Assembly (NCBI GenBank): GCA_024278855.1
Contig: JAJRSJ010000033.1
Location: 1-64,000, forward strand
DNA: 64,000 bases
From: Alphaproteobacteria bacterium
GTDB taxonomy: Bacteria; Pseudomonadota; Alphaproteobacteria; Caulobacterales; Maricaulaceae
Direction of reading: 5' to 3'
Numbering within the stretch: position 1 is the first letter of the stretch; every line of letters begins with the position of its first letter. The notes under the pieces are model-generated. The model saw only the letters and a program-made list of their open reading frames with translations. It did no database searches and had not been told where the DNA came from. Below are positions 34,486-44,013 of the stretch, piece after piece. Made by a program: the position numbers and the translations under genes.

Positions 34486-35304
34486 ATGGACATTTTACGT
34501 GAATGGTATGCTATTGTAGCTAGCTCTAGCTATGCACCCCTCATACGCGACATCTTTGCCGCTCTGGGCGTATTTATCCTTGGCTGGATCGTGGCAAGAT
34601 GGGCCGATATGGTGGTGCGCAAACGGCTTGGCAACAACAAGGGGTTACAAGCCGATGATACCTACAGGCCTTTGATCGCCATCATCGTTCGTTATACCAT
34701 TGTTCTGGCTGCACTATATGCGGCATTGGATATTGCCGGAATTGGCGCAGCGTCCTTGCTAGCGGTATTTGGAGCGGCGGGTCTGGCCTTAGCTTTGGCC
34801 GTACAAGGCACACTGTCCAATGTGGCGGCGGGTTTGATGTTGATCTTTTTGCGCTCCATCAAGGTCGGGGAGTATATCCAGACCCCGGACGTCGAAGGCA
34901 CGGTGCTTGAAATCGGTTTGTTTACGACCGAGATAAAATCCCCGGACGGAGTGTTTATCTCGGTACCAAATGCGCAAATATGGGCCAAGCAGGTCAAAAA
35001 TTTTTCGCGGTTTAAATCCAGGCGTCTGGATATTGTTTTGGAAATAGCGCGTGATAATGATGTGGGGCTAGCACTAGAGGTTTTGCAAAAAGCGCTGAGT
35101 TCTCACCCTATAGTCTCGGCGGACGGCGCCCAAACCGTTATATCCGGCTTCACCCCAACATCGGTGCAGCTTCAGGCAAGGTGCTGGCTCAAGGCTGATA
35201 ATTTGCGTAACAGCGCCTCAGAGGTCCGCCTGTCCCTACACGAAGCCTTGCGCCGCGAAGGCATTAAAATTCCGCCAACACCCGCCGCCCCACCAACTGT
35301 ATAA
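34486..35304 (+). CDS. Small-conductance mechanosensitive channel (MscS family)
   Basis: A 272-aa inner-membrane channel: three N-terminal helices, the pore-lining TM3 with the Ala/Gly pattern FGAAGLALALAVQGTLSNVA, then GLMLIFLRSIKVGEYI, the beta domain (VEGTVLEIGLFTTEIKSPDG in parts, FISVPNAQIW) and a C-terminal mixed domain. It opens under membrane tension to release solutes during osmotic downshock. It lies 18 nt after the HTH gene, possibly in the same transcript. Confidence 0.93.
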   Translation: MDILREWYAIVASSSYAPLIRDIFAALGVFILGWIVARWADMVVRKRLGNNKGLQADDTYRPLIAIIVRYTIVLAALYAALDIAGIGAASLLAVFGAAGLALALAVQGTLSNVAAGLMLIFLRSIKVGEYIQTPDVEGTVLEIGLFTTEIKSPDGVFISVPNAQIWAKQVKNFSRFKSRRLDIVLEIARDNDVGLALEVLQKALSSHPIVSADGAQTVISGFTPTSVQLQARCWLKADNLRNSASEVRLSLHEALRREGIKIPPTPAAPPTV

Positions 35305-35372
35305 GAAATCCAACCTGTCAGCAATTTAACCTGCTCGACATAATTTCGCCATTTTGTTCTGGGTATATGGTA

Positions 35373-35392
35373 TGTTGTAACATATTATAACA
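35373..35392. promoter_or_regulatory. Imperfect palindrome upstream of the VWA-domain gene
   Basis: TGTTGTAA-CATA-TTATAACA: 8-bp arms with one mismatch, 23-42 nt upstream of ATG 35415. Its position suits an operator, but AT-rich palindromes arise by chance, so the call is weak. Confidence 0.3.
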
Positions 35393-35414
35393 CTCCATTC
35401 ATAAAGGGCACAAT

Positions 35415-36569
35415 ATGACTATCTCCCGCATTCTTCTTGCTTCCGTATTTTCGTTTTCTGCGCTCAGCGGTGCGGTTCTCCCCGCACAGGCTCAAATCAA
35501 CAGCGTGAGCGAGTCGTTTCACAAAGCTCGCTATCAACCCCGTATCCAGATCGCGCTTTTGCTTGATACCTCCAACTCTATGGACGGGCTAATTAACCAG
35601 ACCAAATCCCAGCTTTGGACATTGGTCAACGAATTGAGCGAGGGCAAAAAATATGGTCAAACCCCGATCATCGAGCTAGCCTTGTATGAATACGGCAATA
35701 GTAGTTTATCGGTGAGCAAAGGTTATATCCGCCAGGTCTTGTCTTTGACCACTGACCTTGATGATGTTTCGGAAAAACTGTTCTCACTGGATACCAATGG
35801 CGGACAGGAATATGCCGGGCAGGTGATTATGAAATCCCTGGACGATCTGGAGTGGTCTGGCCGCAAAGATGATATGAAGCTGATCATTATTGCTGGCAAT
35901 GAGCCTTTCACCCAAGGCCCGGTTAGTTGGCAAAGTGCCTGTGCGCGGGCCAAATCTAGCGGGATCATTATTGATACGATCCACTGCGGCGATGAACAAA
36001 CCGGTGTGCGCACCGGCTGGAAAGACGCGGCCCAGTGCGCGGGCGGTATATATATGACCATTAACCAGGACGAAGAATATGTGCATGTTTCCTCGCCTTG
36101 GGACAACGAATTGCTTAATCTCAACAAGCGGCTTAACGACACCTATGTCGGGTACGGAAGCCGGGGTATAGAATTTAAAACCAGACAATCCGTACAAGAC
36201 AGCAATGCCGCTTCCATGAATAAAGGGGCGCAGATCAACCGTCTTTACGCCAAATCCAAATCTGGTTATGCCAATGAAAGTTGGGATCTGGTCGATGCTT
36301 ATGAAAAAGACGAGGCCGGCGTTATGGCGATGGGCGAGGAAAATATGCCCGAAGAACTAAAAGGTAAAACACCTGAACAGCGCAAGGCTTTTATTGAGGC
36401 AAAACAGGTTGAGCGGGCCGAAATCCAAGCGCAAATAAGCAAGCTGGGCAAAAAACAAACCGCCTTTGTGGCTGAGAAGCGCGCTGCAATGGCCGCGACC
36501 AAAACCCTAGACAATGTTATGGTTACGGCCGTACGCAAACAGGCGGCAGAGCGCGGGTTTAAATATTAA
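35415..36569 (+). CDS. Secreted von Willebrand factor A domain protein
   Basis: A 384-aa protein with an N-terminal signal peptide (cleavage after AQA near residue 26), a VWA domain with a complete MIDAS start (D51-T-S53-N-S55), and a helical C-terminus rich in Lys, Glu and Ala (~310-375) that looks like a coiled coil. Probably a periplasmic metal-dependent protein-protein interaction module; partner is unknown. The conserved GNEPFTQG and the paired Cys (SACARA, IHCGDE, AAQCAGG) fit an oxidised periplasmic protein. It overlaps the convergent gpsA end by 4 nt. Confidence 0.82.
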   Translation: MTISRILLASVFSFSALSGAVLPAQAQINSVSESFHKARYQPRIQIALLLDTSNSMDGLINQTKSQLWTLVNELSEGKKYGQTPIIELALYEYGNSSLSVSKGYIRQVLSLTTDLDDVSEKLFSLDTNGGQEYAGQVIMKSLDDLEWSGRKDDMKLIIIAGNEPFTQGPVSWQSACARAKSSGIIIDTIHCGDEQTGVRTGWKDAAQCAGGIYMTINQDEEYVHVSSPWDNELLNLNKRLNDTYVGYGSRGIEFKTRQSVQDSNAASMNKGAQINRLYAKSKSGYANESWDLVDAYEKDEAGVMAMGEENMPEELKGKTPEQRKAFIEAKQVERAEIQAQISKLGKKQTAFVAEKRAAMAATKTLDNVMVTAVRKQAAERGFKY

Positions 36570-37570
36570 ACCTCAACCTTATGGGCTCGGCTTAACAAGG
36601 CTTCAATAGCCGTATCCACATCGGCACTGCCGTCCAATATTGCAGCTACCGCTTCACAAATTGGCATTTCTACGCCGGCTTTGGCGGCCAGTCGTTTAAG
36701 GGCCGGGGCGGTGGCAACACCTTCAGTGACGGCACTGCGCCCGGCCATAATTTCGGCCAGACTTTGACCACGCCCTAACGCTAAGCCCGCCGACATATTA
36801 CGTGATTGTGCACTTGAGCAGGTCAAGACCAAATCCCCAAGCCCGCACATACCGGTCAGGGTTTCAGGCCTGGCCCCAAGCGCCGCGCCTAGCCTGGTCA
36901 TTTCGGCAAACCCCCGCGTGATCAAGGCGGCGTGGGCGGAACGGCCCAAACCTTTGCCCAGCACCATGCCGCAGGCTATGGCCAAGACATTTTTCACGGC
37001 CCCGCCTATTTCCGCCCCCAAAACATCCGTGCTGAGATAAGGCCTAAAAGTTGGTGCGGCAATCGCATTTGCCAAATTTTCACCTAACGCCCGACCCCCC
37101 ACCGCCAACGTCACGGCGGTCGGCAAACCTTTGGCCACATCGACGGCAAAACTTGGCCCGGAGAGAACGGCAGGTATGGCGTTCGGTAAAACATCGTCCA
37201 AAACCTCGGCCATGAACTTTAAACTGTTCAGCTCAATACCTTTTGAGCACAAAATCATAGGCAAGCCGTCTGCGGCATGGGGTGCAAATTTTTCCAGTGT
37301 GCCGCGCATATGTTGAGCCGGGGCCACGGCAAGCACCGCGTCCACACCCTCTAGAGAGGTAAAGTCGGAACTGGCCCGCAAGGCGGAATGTAATGTCGCG
37401 CCGGGTAAATACACCGTATTTTCATGGCGCGTGTTAATGGCGTCCGCGACCTCTTTTTCAAATGCCCACAGGGTTACATCTCGTCCACTAACCGCCAATG
37501 TTTGCGCCATTGCCGTCCCCCAAGCGCCGCCGCCAATAACGCCGAATTTTTGAAATTTTTGTTTGCTCAT
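36566..37570 (-). CDS. gpsA: Glycerol-3-phosphate dehydrogenase [NAD(P)+]
   Basis: Makes sn-glycerol-3-phosphate from DHAP for phospholipid synthesis in the cytosol. It is full length (334 aa). The Rossmann start is [14 protein letters not shown], then [33 protein letters not shown] with the catalytic Lys, and [11 protein letters not shown] and GLGDLVLTC. Its ATG overlaps the stop of the frame-corrected tsaD by 4 nt, the standard tsaD-gpsA arrangement. Confidence 0.96.
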   Translation of the reverse strand: MSKQKFQKFGVIGGGAWGTAMAQTLAVSGRDVTLWAFEKEVADAINTRHENTVYLPGATLHSALRASSDFTSLEGVDAVLAVAPAQHMRGTLEKFAPHAADGLPMILCSKGIELNSLKFMAEVLDDVLPNAIPAVLSGPSFAVDVAKGLPTAVTLAVGGRALGENLANAIAAPTFRPYLSTDVLGAEIGGAVKNVLAIACGMVLGKGLGRSAHAALITRGFAEMTRLGAALGARPETLTGMCGLGDLVLTCSSAQSRNMSAGLALGRGQSLAEIMAGRSAVTEGVATAPALKRLAAKAGVEMPICEAVAAILDGSADVDTAIEALLSRAHKVEV

Positions 37571-38714
37571 GATTTCGGTCCTTTTTTACCAAAGCCGCTG
37601 GCCGGATTGTTGTCTGCACTGTCTTGGTCCAAGGGCCAACGCGGGCGGGCGCGGACATCCAATGTGTCCGTCATGCCAAGGGCAAGCCTTTCCGCCCCCG
37701 CAAGTGCAATCATGGCACCATGTCACCACAATATTTAAGGGGTGGAGCGATCAAGGTAAAGCCCTTGTCCGCGCACAGGTTTTCCAATCCGCTACGAATA
37801 CTGGCATTGGCCGCCACCCCGCCCGCGACGACAAACCGGTATGGGCCTTTATTGCTGCGCTTAAACATATCCATAGCGTATTTCGTGCGGTCACATAATA
37901 TATCGCAAACGGTTTTCTGGAAGCTAGCGGCTAGGTTTGCTTTGTCTTTGTTGCTTGTGGTACCAAGGCTTTCAAAAGCACGCATGGTTGCCGTCTTTAG
38001 GCCCGAAAAAGAAAAATCTGCATGGGGTTTGCCGAAAAACGGACGCGGCAGCTTTACGGCGTTTGGATCACCCTTGCGTGCCATTTTTTCCACAGCCGGG
38101 CCGCCGGGAAAGCCAAGCCCCATAATCTTGGCGGTTTTGTCAAATGTTTCCCCCGCCGCATCGTCCACTGTAGAGCCTAGGCGGGTGAATTCTCCAACAC
38201 CCTTGACGCTCAGTAATTGGGTATGACCACCCGAAACCAGTAACAATAAATAAGGAAATGGGCAATCGTCGGTCAAGCGCGGTGACAGCGCGTGGCCCTC
38301 CAGATGGTTAACCGCAATCAGCGGAATACTGAGCGATACCGACAGGCCCTTGGCCGCCATCAAACCGGTAATGACCCCGCCAATTAACCCCGGCCCTGAT
38401 GTTGCGGCAATTGCATGTAAATTCGTCCACTTAATACCGGATTGTTTGACCGCTTGGGCCATCATGCTTTCTATTTTTTGCATATGGGCCCGTGCAGCAA
38501 GCTCCGGTACTACACCGCCGTAGGGTGTGTGGATTTCGTCTTGTGAGGCGACAAGTGATGACAGCACGCTGACCTTTCCATCTTGCGTTCGCCGCACCAC
38601 CGAAGCAGCGGTTTCGTCGCAGGAGCTTTCCACCCCCAAGACCAGTACATAGTCTTTGGGTTTATTGTCTTGTGGTTTATTTTTATCTTCCGCTAACATA
38701 ACTTGCCCATACAT
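37567..38714 (-). pseudogene. tsaD: tRNA N6-adenosine threonylcarbamoyltransferase TsaD, frameshifted near the 3' end
   Basis: TsaD makes t6A37 in ANN-decoding tRNAs and is normally essential. The frame from ATG 38714 shows VLGVESSCDETAASVV, the metal-binding HLEGH, LLVSGGHTQL and VAGGVAANA. It reaches PPLKYCGD and then shifts: GACATGGTGCC appears where GACAATGGTGCC is expected. Translation in the original frame stops at 37710 after 334 aa. The next frame carries the family ending [20 protein letters not shown] and RPRWPLDQD down to a TGA at 37567 that overlaps gpsA by 4 nt. One missing A near 37719-37722 accounts for everything. Because the gene is usually essential, a sequence error is as likely as a true deletion. 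Confidence 0.88.
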
Positions 38715-38858
38715 GGCACAAACGGGTCTGGCAATCCTAACTGTGTCTCCTAGCCAGCCATGTGTCTTGACTAGTCATTTTCCTTGGTGATCGGTGCGCG
38801 CATTTGAACCTTGAAGCGTGAGGCTTTGCCGCCTAAACTGCATAAGGAGGAGTTTGGC

Positions 38859-39743
38859 ATGACCGACCATATATTACCAGATGAAGACGAGCCAATAAAC
38901 AGTGATGAAGATTATGACGAAGGCTATGACGAAGAACCCGTTTTGGGAACAATGCTTGTTGAGGATGATGATAGTGAAGTTGCGCGTAAAAGCGTAGGTC
39001 TCGGGTTTGTTGTCTCGGGCTTTGTTATTGCCAGCTTGCTTGGTGGGCTTATCGGTATTGTCATACCGAAAGTTTTTCAACATCCCGGCCGGACACAAGA
39101 ATTACGCAACGAGATGCAGGTTAAAATCGACACCTTGTCGCAAACCGGGAACGAGCTGAATAACAAACTTGCAACCCTTACGGCCCAACTGCAAAATCAG
39201 CAGGATCTTATTGCCAAACTCCAAACCAAGGACATTGAATTAACGAACGCATTACGGCAGCAACAAAAAAATATCTTGGCGCAATCAGCACGCTTAGATA
39301 CCCCGGAAAACAAAGATGTTGAAAAAAATGGTGTTGATAACCAACAAATTACAAATACAGGGATAGATAGGGAGGTCACATTGGACACAGGTGCCATAGC
39401 TAATTTACCCCAAAAAACCAGTAATCCTGATGGGGATAATCTAGCGCAAAAATCTTTGGTCATTCTCAAAGAGACATTCCCACGCCAAAAATTGCTGGCG
39501 GCAGCTCAAGCCCAAGAAGTGTTGGCACAGAAAAAACCCGGTTGGTTAAGACGCATCTTGCGTAAACATATTAAAGTTCGAGAACAAACGGTTCTTGACC
39601 CCTATAGCCTTATTGACACCGCCGAGGCGGCTTTGAGAGAAGGCCGGGTGCAAGACGCTATTGATGCCATTGCCAAACTTAACCCGGCCGTGGGCTCAAG
39701 CGCCGCTGATTGGGTGCAGGCGGCCAAAAAATCCCTTGAATAA
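38859..39743 (+). CDS. Alphaproteobacterial mitofilin (Mic60-like) membrane protein
   Basis: A 294-aa inner-membrane protein: an acidic cytoplasmic N-terminus (runs of DEDE), one transmembrane helix near residues 45-67, a long Gln/Asn/Leu-rich coiled coil (~80-140), and a C-terminal helical segment (LIDTAEAALREGRVQDAIDA) like the mitofilin signature. Alpha-Mic60 shapes intracytoplasmic or envelope membranes and contacts BamA in the species studied. ATG 38859 is chosen for its AGGAGG 8 nt upstream over a TTG at 38811. It is divergent from tsaD and followed by hemY, the known Mic60 locus, though hemC and hemD, usually between, are absent. Confidence 0.82.
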   Translation: MTDHILPDEDEPINSDEDYDEGYDEEPVLGTMLVEDDDSEVARKSVGLGFVVSGFVIASLLGGLIGIVIPKVFQHPGRTQELRNEMQVKIDTLSQTGNELNNKLATLTAQLQNQQDLIAKLQTKDIELTNALRQQQKNILAQSARLDTPENKDVEKNGVDNQQITNTGIDREVTLDTGAIANLPQKTSNPDGDNLAQKSLVILKETFPRQKLLAAAQAQEVLAQKKPGWLRRILRKHIKVREQTVLDPYSLIDTAEAALREGRVQDAIDAIAKLNPAVGSSAADWVQAAKKSLE

Positions 39744-39802
39744 ACGCCCTAGAAAAGAAACCTTTAGAACAGAAATCACGAGAATAACAACAGGAAACCA
39801 AT

Positions 39803-41383
39803 ATGGCCCGCCGTCTCATTTTACCGCTTATTTTACTTTTAGCTTTAGCTGCCGTTTTGATTTATGTGGGCGGGGATCAGGTTGTTCGTTTTGAGGTCTT
39901 GCCAGAGCAACCAGAACAAGGTCGGTTCATATCTATGCAGGCGGTTATTATTTTTAGCGCTTTGGTTGTCATATCCATAGTTTTGCTGTGGTCAATACTC
40001 GTCTGGGTGTGGAAGCTGCCCCGGCGCATGAAGTCCCAAATAGGCCGCAAACGTGAAGACCGGGGACTTGAAGCCATCGAGCAAGTTTTGTTGGCAACCG
40101 AGGCGGGAGATGCGGCGGGGGCTAGAAAAAAAGCCAAGCAAGCAAAAGGCTTGCTAAATCGCCCGGCCTTGACCGCGCTAATATCTGCCAGGGCTGCAGA
40201 GCTTGGCCGTGAAGACGAAGCGGCGCAAACCCATTACAATACATTGCTAGAAAACCCAAAAACCGAACTTGCTGGTCTTCGCGGTCTGGCTCGGATTGCC
40301 GAAACCAGGGCCGATTACAAAACCGCTATTGATATGGCAAAAGCTGCGCTTCAAAAACACCCCGGTAAAAACACGGTTTGGGCTTTTAAAACTTTGTTCA
40401 ACGGGCAAACAACTTTATATGACTGGGCCGGGGCATTGGAGACCTTAGAATTAGCTGAAAAATCCAAATCCTTGGACAAGGACGAAATTCGCCGCCGGCG
40501 CTCAGTCTTATTGTCTGCCCGGGCGGCAAAATTGATGGGCGACGGCCAAGAGGTTGAGGCGCTTGATTTAGCGAAAAAAGCGGCGGGAATGGCTGCTGAT
40601 TTTGCACCCGCTACCGCTTTGGCCGCCCGGCTGCTTGCCCCGCAGGAACAAACAAAAACCGGGCAAATAAATAATGGACATGTTAAAAAAGCGGCACATT
40701 TGATCGAAAAAGCCTGGGTCAAAAACCCGCACCCGGCACTGGCTTTGGCCTATAAAGATTTATGGCAAGGCGAAGACGATAAAACCCTGTCTCGGAAAAT
40801 AAAAACCTTGATTAAAACCAATCCAAGCCACCGCGAAAGCTCTATTTTAACCGCTGAACTGGCTTTGGATAACGGCGATGGTGTGGCGGCTTTATCAGCC
40901 CTGGACGCCTTGCTCCAAGGCGAAGACCCGTCAGCACGAGTGTGTATGCTCAGCGCACAGGCCGAGACTTTACTGGATAACGAAATTGATGCCCGTATGT
41001 GGCAACACCGGGCCGCATGTGCGCCTGTGGAAGCAAATTGGTCTGATCTTGACCCGAACGGGCCGGCGTTTAATTACACAGCGGAAGATTGGCGGCAAAT
41101 GGTTTTTTCTTTTGGCAGCACAGGTGTTTTACTGCATCCGCGCCATGCGGCCTATAAAGGATCTCGGGCCGTTATTGTGCAAAATATGGCGGGCGAATTA
41201 GGGGGCGAGGGGTTGGAAAAGGCAGAGAATACACCAAAAAAGGCTCTAGAAGAAAACACCCCTAAAGAAAAACCACCACTCAAAGCGCCAAGTGCAGATG
41301 ATCCAGGAATTGACGATACAAATTCTTCGCAAAATTTAGCGGGCCGTTTGGAGAATTTGTTGGACGATAGTGGAAAACGGTAA
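39803..41383 (+). CDS. hemY: HemY-like TPR membrane protein
   Basis: A 526-aa protein with two N-terminal transmembrane helices (~5-21 and ~45-67) followed by TPR-like helical repeats and a Lys/Glu/Pro-rich disordered tail (~480-526). It matches the HemY N-terminal domain family of the proteobacterial hem operon, whose role is unclear (not the protoporphyrinogen oxidase HemY of Bacillus). It lies 59 nt after mic60 on the same strand. The RPALTALISARAAE and LARIAETR segments are typical of the family's repeats. Confidence 0.85.
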   Translation: MARRLILPLILLLALAAVLIYVGGDQVVRFEVLPEQPEQGRFISMQAVIIFSALVVISIVLLWSILVWVWKLPRRMKSQIGRKREDRGLEAIEQVLLATEAGDAAGARKKAKQAKGLLNRPALTALISARAAELGREDEAAQTHYNTLLENPKTELAGLRGLARIAETRADYKTAIDMAKAALQKHPGKNTVWAFKTLFNGQTTLYDWAGALETLELAEKSKSLDKDEIRRRRSVLLSARAAKLMGDGQEVEALDLAKKAAGMAADFAPATALAARLLAPQEQTKTGQINNGHVKKAAHLIEKAWVKNPHPALALAYKDLWQGEDDKTLSRKIKTLIKTNPSHRESSILTAELALDNGDGVAALSALDALLQGEDPSARVCMLSAQAETLLDNEIDARMWQHRAACAPVEANWSDLDPNGPAFNYTAEDWRQMVFSFGSTGVLLHPRHAAYKGSRAVIVQNMAGELGGEGLEKAENTPKKALEENTPKEKPPLKAPSADDPGIDDTNSSQNLAGRLENLLDDSGKR

Positions 41384-41388
41384 TTTTT

Positions 41389-42084
41389 CTAATTTTGCCC
41401 GCGTTTCCAAATCGCCTTTTCGCCCAAGGCGCTGTCTATAAAGTTTTCGTGTGCGGCTTGTTCTATATCTGTCAAGAAAGACGGCAAGGGGGTTGGGCGA
41501 GACCCTACGGCACTTTCGGTGGTTTTTATCTGTACCTGTTCACTGTGCAAATCTAAAGACCGGACCCGCCCACCTTTAAGCTCAAGGTAAACCTTTGCCA
41601 ACAATTCCGCATCAATTAAAGCACCGTGGGTCACCCGCGAAGCCAAGGAAATATCAAAGCGCTTACACAATGCATCCAAGGTATTGCTAGCGCCGGGGAA
41701 TTTATGTCGGGCGAGAACCAAGGTATCTATAAAGCGTTTACGCGGATAGGGGTCAAGTTCAGCGCGCTCCATTTCCGCATTGATAAAGCCCCGGTCAAAA
41801 TCGGCATTATGGGCAATGAGCGGGCTATCGCCAACAAATTGGCGAAACCCGTCTGCGACGTCTTTAAACAAAGGTTTGTCTTTCAAAAACGCGGTGGTTA
41901 AGCCCGTAATTTCGGTGACACGGGCCGATATTTCGCGCTGGGGATTAACATGTACGTGCCAGGTTTTACCTGACGGCAAAAAATCAATCAGCTCGACACA
42001 GCCTATTTCAGTAATCCGGTCATCGCCGCGCGCATCAAAACCGGTGGTTTCAGTATCAAAGGCTATTTCGCGCACACTAGACAT
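41389..42084 (-). CDS. dnaQ: DNA polymerase III epsilon subunit (3'-5' exonuclease)
   Basis: Proofreading subunit of the replicative polymerase. A 231-aa DEDDh exonuclease: Exo I FDTETTGFD, Exo II HNADFDRGF, Exo III HGALIDAELLA with the catalytic His and last Asp. The C-terminus would bind the alpha subunit. It lies 6 nt downstream of rho on the minus strand. In Caulobacter-type genomes dnaQ follows coaE on the other side of the origin, so it appears moved here. Confidence 0.95.
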   Translation of the reverse strand: MSSVREIAFDTETTGFDARGDDRITEIGCVELIDFLPSGKTWHVHVNPQREISARVTEITGLTTAFLKDKPLFKDVADGFRQFVGDSPLIAHNADFDRGFINAEMERAELDPYPRKRFIDTLVLARHKFPGASNTLDALCKRFDISLASRVTHGALIDAELLAKVYLELKGGRVRSLDLHSEQVQIKTTESAVGSRPTPLPSFLTDIEQAAHENFIDSALGEKAIWKRGQN

Positions 42085-42090
42085 AGGCGT

Positions 42091-43404
42091 TTATGTGTTC
42101 ATGCTTTCAAAGAACTCCGCGTTACTTTTGGTGTCTTTCAATTTACCTAACAAAAATTCTATGGCGTCCATAGTCCCCATAGGGTTGAGGATCCGGCGCA
42201 GGACATAGGTTTTTTGCAGCTCAACCGGGCCCAGTAATAATTCTTCCTTACGTGTCCCGGATTTTGTTACATCTATAGCCGGGCAAACCCGCTTGTCCGC
42301 AACTTTACGGTCCAATACTATTTCTGAATTGCCAGTACCTTTAAATTCTTCGAAAATAACCTCGTCCATCCGCGATCCCGTTTCGATCAAAGCGGTTGCA
42401 ATGATTGTCAAAGATCCGCCTTCTTCGATATTACGCGCAGCCCCGAAAAACCGTTTTGGCCGCTGCAAAGCATTGGCGTCAACACCGCCGGTTAATACCT
42501 TACCGGAACTTGGTACAACCGTGTTATAGGCCCGTCCCAAACGGGTGATAGAATCCAGTAATATAATCACGTCTTTTCCGTGCTCGGTCAAACGTTTAGC
42601 TTTTTGGATGACCATTTCGGCCACTTGAACATGGCGAGTTGCCGGTTCGTCAAAGGTCGAACTTACCACCTCGCCTTTAACTGATCTTTGCATATCGGTC
42701 ACTTCTTCCGGTCGTTCGTCAATAAGCAATACAATCACATAGACTTCCGGGTGGTTGGCTTCGATGGAATGGGCGATATTTTGCAAGATTACGGTTTTAC
42801 CAGTGCGCGGCGGCGCTACGATCAAACAGCGCTGACCTTTACCAATTGGCGAAACGATATCAATCACCCGGCCCGAAATATCTTTTAATGTCGGGTCTTG
42901 TATTTCCATGGTTAAACGGTCGTCTGGATAAAGGGGGGTGAGGTTATCAAAATGTACTTTATTGCGCGCTTCTTCCGGCGTTTCAAAATTAACCGAATGA
43001 ACTTTAGTCAGAGCAAAATAACGTTCACCGTCGCGCGGGCTCCGGATTTCGCCAGATAATGTATCGCCGGTTCGCAGGCCCATTTTTCTGATCAGTTTAG
43101 GGCTGACATAAATATCGTCCGGCCCAGCCAAATAATTAGCTTCTGGAGAGCGCAGAAAACCAAACCCGTCTTGCAGCATTTCCAAAACGCCGGTGCCGGA
43201 TATTTCCACATCCTGGTCCGCTAATTCTTTAAGCACTGCAACAAATATTTCTTGCTTACGCATAGCGCCAGCATTTTCCAAACCTACGGCTTCAGCAAAT
43301 TGCACCAACTCGGCTGGTTTTTTCTTTTTAAGATCATCAAGACCTATTTTTGTGATCGATTCAATATCAACATAAGCCGGGTCTAGCTTTTTTTGTATAT
43401 TCAT
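42091..43404 (-). CDS. rho: Transcription termination factor Rho
   Basis: Hexameric RNA helicase that ends transcription at Rho-dependent sites. It is full length (437 aa). The N-terminal RNA-binding domain has [20 protein letters not shown] (in part) and DIYVSP; the ATPase core has [15 protein letters not shown] (Walker A), [25 protein letters not shown] and RRFFGAARN-like [14 protein letters not shown]. It faces away from the AT-rich putative origin. Confidence 0.97.
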   Translation of the reverse strand: MNIQKKLDPAYVDIESITKIGLDDLKKKKPAELVQFAEAVGLENAGAMRKQEIFVAVLKELADQDVEISGTGVLEMLQDGFGFLRSPEANYLAGPDDIYVSPKLIRKMGLRTGDTLSGEIRSPRDGERYFALTKVHSVNFETPEEARNKVHFDNLTPLYPDDRLTMEIQDPTLKDISGRVIDIVSPIGKGQRCLIVAPPRTGKTVILQNIAHSIEANHPEVYVIVLLIDERPEEVTDMQRSVKGEVVSSTFDEPATRHVQVAEMVIQKAKRLTEHGKDVIILLDSITRLGRAYNTVVPSSGKVLTGGVDANALQRPKRFFGAARNIEEGGSLTIIATALIETGSRMDEVIFEEFKGTGNSEIVLDRKVADKRVCPAIDVTKSGTRKEELLLGPVELQKTYVLRRILNPMGTMDAIEFLLGKLKDTKSNAEFFESMNT

Positions 43405-44013
43405 AGCATTGCTTTATTATTTTACTGGTTTGAAAAAAATAGCGTAGAGTTACGCACTTTTGTATTTTGAAAATATAGAAAGGTATTTTGTTTATCAAAA
43501 TAGGATTTGTCATCTTGGGAAGATATATTTCTTATATGGCAAAGATGTTTTACCCGTCAAGATAAAACACATTAAAATATCATAATTTGGCCGTTAGCTC
43601 ATAGTTTTACACATTTGTTCTTCCTCTCTTTATTTGTATATATAAATAGAGATTGAAGTTGAGCCTGTGAAAATGTGTTTAAAATTAAGGTTTTGGTAAG
43701 ATATACTAATATTGTCTTAATATGCACACATCATGAATAATATAGAGACTGTTGATAAGTTTTTATCTTTTTTATTTTGCAAATAAAAACAAATGTTTAG
43801 ACTAATTTATCTGTGCATAATTTTTGGGTAAGTATTTTTCAACACAAACTCACATTTTTTCTGTTTGTTTTATTCACAGGGTTATAAACTGTTAAAAACT
43901 TGGTTATTTATCCCCGTAAACTACATAGTGGAGAAATAACACTTGAGCCTGGTGGATAAAGCTTTGATTATCCCCAAAACCGGGCTTGGCTCGCAATTAA
44001 GTGTCGAGGTAAT
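43405..44013. other. Putative chromosomal replication origin (oriC), AT-rich with DnaA-box-like sites
   Basis: A 609-bp gene-free, strongly AT-rich gap between divergent rho and the PPDK regulator. Sites one base from TTATCCACA: 43750-43758 (minus, TTATCAACA), 43812-43820 (minus, TTATGCACA), 43870-43878 (plus, TTATTCACA), 43951-43959 (minus, TTATCCACC) and 43968-43976 (plus, TTATCCCCA). A relaxed box lies at 43605-43613 (TTTTACACA). The AT-richest part is 43405-43800. Neighbour genes match the Caulobacter-type Cori region (ppsR-maf-aroE-coaE beside it, mnmE-mnmG-rsmG-parAB nearby). No perfect 9-mer was found, so function is inferred. Confidence 0.65.
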
